7,118 nt of DNA from contig JAQTVR010000060.1 in the NCBI GenBank assembly GCA_028706995.1, forward strand, positions 1 through 7,118, read 5' to 3'. The stretch is from Dehalococcoidales bacterium (GTDB lineage: Bacteria; Chloroflexota; Dehalococcoidia; Dehalococcoidales; UBA5627). Position 1 is the stretch's first letter; every line of letters starts with the position of its first letter. Position numbers and translations under genes: made by a program. Of this stretch, positions 5,340 to 7,118 are shown one piece after another. The notes below the pieces were generated by a model that was given only the letters and a program-made list of their open reading frames with translations, did no database searches and was not told the DNA's origin.

Positions 5340-7118
5340 ACTGTGTATCAATACTATTCGTATTCTTTCCATGGATGCCGTGCAAAGGGCTAATTCTGGT
5401 CACCCCGGCGCTCCGATGGGAATGGCATCCATGGCTTATGTTCTGTGGGACCGTTTCTTAAAACATAATCCCCGAGACCCGAATTGGATCGATAGGGACC
5501 GTTTTATTCTTTCACCGGGACATGCCTCTACTATGCTGTATTCTTTGTTATATCTTACCGGTTACGATATTACCATAGATGATTTAAAAAATTTTCGCCA
5601 GTGGGGCAGTAAGACCCCGGGGCATCCCGAATATGGTCTGACACCCGGTGTCGAAGCAACTACCGGACCACTGGGACAGGGTTTTGCTAACGGGATAGGC
5701 ATGGCTATTGCGGAGAAATTCATGTCCGAACGCTATAATCGTCCCGGCCATAAAATTATAGACCATTATATCTATGCTGTTGTCTCAGACGGGGATATGA
5801 TGGAGGGAATCACCTCTGAAGCTGCTTCCCTGGCGGGGACATTACAACTAGGTAAGATCATTTATCTATATGATGATAACAATATATCTATCGAGGGTGA
5901 TACGGATATAACCTTTACCGAAAACGTCGCCCTTAGATTTCAGGCTTACGGGTGGCAGGTAATAGGGCCTATTGATGGGAACGATATAACATATATTGAG
6001 TCCGCGATTACCATTGCAAAAGCAGAAACTAAACGTCCCAGCATTATTATATGCCGTACAACTATAGGTTATGGCAGCCCTAATAGGGAGGGTCTTTGTA
6101 CATGTCACGGTGAACCTCTGGGCAAAGAAGAGGTAACTCTTACCAGGGAGAAATTAAACTGGCCTTATGCGGAGGCATTTAAGGTTCCTCGAGAAGCGCT
6201 GGCATATTTTCGTAAAGCGGGGGAACGCGGCTATTTAAAACAGGATAAATGGCAAAAAGTATTTGATTCATATAAACATGCCTATCCGGATGAATATAAG
6301 CAATTAATGAAAGATTTGAACCATGAACTTGCCGGGGGATGGGATATGGGGCTGGATGAATTATATCTTAATGATATGAAACCGCTAGCTACACGGGAGG
6401 CTTCGGGGCAGGTCATTAATATAATCGCTCCAAGAGTTCATTCACTGGTCGGGGGCTCTGCAGACCTTGCTCCATCTACCAAGACGGTAATAAAGGATGA
6501 GGATTTCTTTGGAGTCGATTGTTATACAGGGCGGAACTTCCACTTCGGTGTACGTGAACATTCGATGGGAGCTATAGCTAATGGCATGAGTCTTCATGGG
6601 GGGATGATTCCATTTGTTGCTACTTTTCTCGTTTTTTATGACTATATGCGTGCTTCGGTACGGCTATCTGCTTTTATGAAACAGGGAGTCATTTATATAT
6701 ATACCCATGATTCGATAGGTGTGGGAGAAGACGGTCCGACACATCAGCCTGTTGAACAATTAGCAGGTTTGAGGTCGGTTCCCGGACTTATTACAATCAG
6801 GCCGGCTGATGCAACCGAGACGGTGGAAGCCTGGAAGGTAGCTATAAATAATCGCAATAATCCGACCGCTTTGGTTCTTACCCGCCAAAAGCTACCTGTT
6901 ATAGATAGACAAACAGTTGCTTCTGCCAGCGGTGTAAAAAATGGCGGGTATATCTTATGGCAGGCCTCCGAAAACCCGGAAATAATCCTCATCGGGACAG
7001 GTTCTGAGGTACACATTGCCCTGGAAGCGGGGAAAATGTTAAGTGAACGCGGGATTAACTCTCGTGTCGTCTCGTTGCCATCCTGGAAGCTATTTGAGGC
7101 GCAAACCAAGGAATATAG
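5323..7118 (+). CDS. tkt: Transketolase (thiamine diphosphate-dependent), 3' end cut by the window edge
   Basis: Transketolase moves two-carbon ketol units between sugar phosphates in the non-oxidative pentose phosphate pathway (and the Calvin cycle where present), in the cytoplasm as a dimer. The 598 visible codons align by eye along their length with E. coli TktA (663 residues). Active-site residues are present: H27, H67, H101, the thiamine diphosphate/metal motif SDGDMMEG with D156, E161 and N186, H262, R358, S385 in GGSADLAPS, catalytic E412 in VREHSMG, and the substrate-binding H462, D470, H474 (GEDGPTHQP) and R521. The frame is open to the last base, where TAT is followed by an incomplete AG; the apparent TAG at 7116-7118 is out of frame. 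Roughly 65 C-terminal residues are missing. The start is one of two consecutive ATGs (5323 or 5326), inside the end of the cyclic-di-GMP gene, with only a weak Shine-Dalgarno (GGTAGA, 5315-5320). This suggests cotranscription and possible translational coupling. No frameshift is seen. Confidence 0.96.
   Translation, partial: MMTLDELCINTIRILSMDAVQRANSGHPGAPMGMASMAYVLWDRFLKHNPRDPNWIDRDRFILSPGHASTMLYSLLYLTGYDITIDDLKNFRQWGSKTPGHPEYGLTPGVEATTGPLGQGFANGIGMAIAEKFMSERYNRPGHKIIDHYIYAVVSDGDMMEGITSEAASLAGTLQLGKIIYLYDDNNISIEGDTDITFTENVALRFQAYGWQVIGPIDGNDITYIESAITIAKAETKRPSIIICRTTIGYGSPNREGLCTCHGEPLGKEEVTLTREKLNWPYAEAFKVPREALAYFRKAGERGYLKQDKWQKVFDSYKHAYPDEYKQLMKDLNHELAGGWDMGLDELYLNDMKPLATREASGQVINIIAPRVHSLVGGSADLAPSTKTVIKDEDFFGVDCYTGRNFHFGVREHSMGAIANGMSLHGGMIPFVATFLVFYDYMRASVRLSAFMKQGVIYIYTHDSIGVGEDGPTHQPVEQLAGLRSVPGLITIRPADATETVEAWKVAINNRNNPTALVLTRQKLPVIDRQTVASASGVKNGGYILWQASENPEIILIGTGSEVHIALEAGKMLSERGINSRVVSLPSWKLFEAQTKEY

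Noticed and set aside
6744..7109. 121-codon open frame on the minus strand inside the transketolase gene
   Set aside because: It is antisense to a well-conserved enzyme and has no recognisable motifs. It is a shadow of the real gene, as are the other minus-strand frames inside coding regions.
7116..7118. TAG at the very end of the window as the transketolase stop
   Set aside because: It is out of frame (codons start at 7114 and 7117), and the protein would lack the last part of the conserved C-terminal domain. The gene simply continues past the edge.

Overview
The window is a compact bacterial chromosome segment with four protein-coding genes, all on the + strand. Between them they leave only short gaps that hold conventional bacterial signals: Shine-Dalgarno sequences, a near-consensus sigma-70-type promoter and an intrinsic terminator. 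The DNA leans AT-rich by eye and ATA isoleucine codons are frequent. No plasmid, phage, transposon, CRISPR or RNA gene is visible. My impression is an environmental anaerobe, possibly a Dehalococcoidia-like Chloroflexota. That rests on the overall look of the proteins and is a weak guess, because no marker gene settles it.

Layout: (1) Positions 1-150 are a leader with a perfect 15-nt palindrome (43-57) and an AT-rich stretch. (2) 151-1794 encodes a GH3-like acyl-adenylate-family protein whose nucleotide-binding motifs are partly eroded. (3) After 40 nt comes a short ThiF/MoeB/HesA-type E1-like protein (best start 1835, end 2638) with an intact ATP-binding core but no zinc CxxC pairs and no obvious catalytic cysteine. 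These two genes look like one transcription unit, closed by a strong 36-nt palindromic terminator (2671-2706). (4) A TTGACA-N17-CATAAT promoter starts 2 nt after the terminator and opens a second unit. (5) 2805-5339 encodes an 844-residue membrane protein with a multi-pass N-terminus, a GAF-like domain, a GGDEF domain (GGEEF, with RxxD inhibitory site) and an HD-GYP domain, so it could both make and degrade cyclic di-GMP. (6) A transketolase starts inside the end of that gene (17-nt overlap, start 5323) and runs off the right edge; 598 codons are visible.

How the genes may work together: the first pair combines two protein families that both use ATP-dependent adenylation chemistry, which suggests a small carboxylate- or peptide-modifying pathway of unknown substrate (inference). 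The second pair overlaps a cyclic-di-GMP signalling protein with a pentose-phosphate enzyme, so the two are very probably cotranscribed and perhaps translationally coupled. The most unusual sequence-level features are a perfect 17-bp inverted repeat inside the 5' end of the cyclic-di-GMP gene and a chain of two tiny overlapping reading frames leading into its GTG start. I did not find evidence for a complete, clearly new biological system. The GH3/ThiF-like pair is the best candidate for one.
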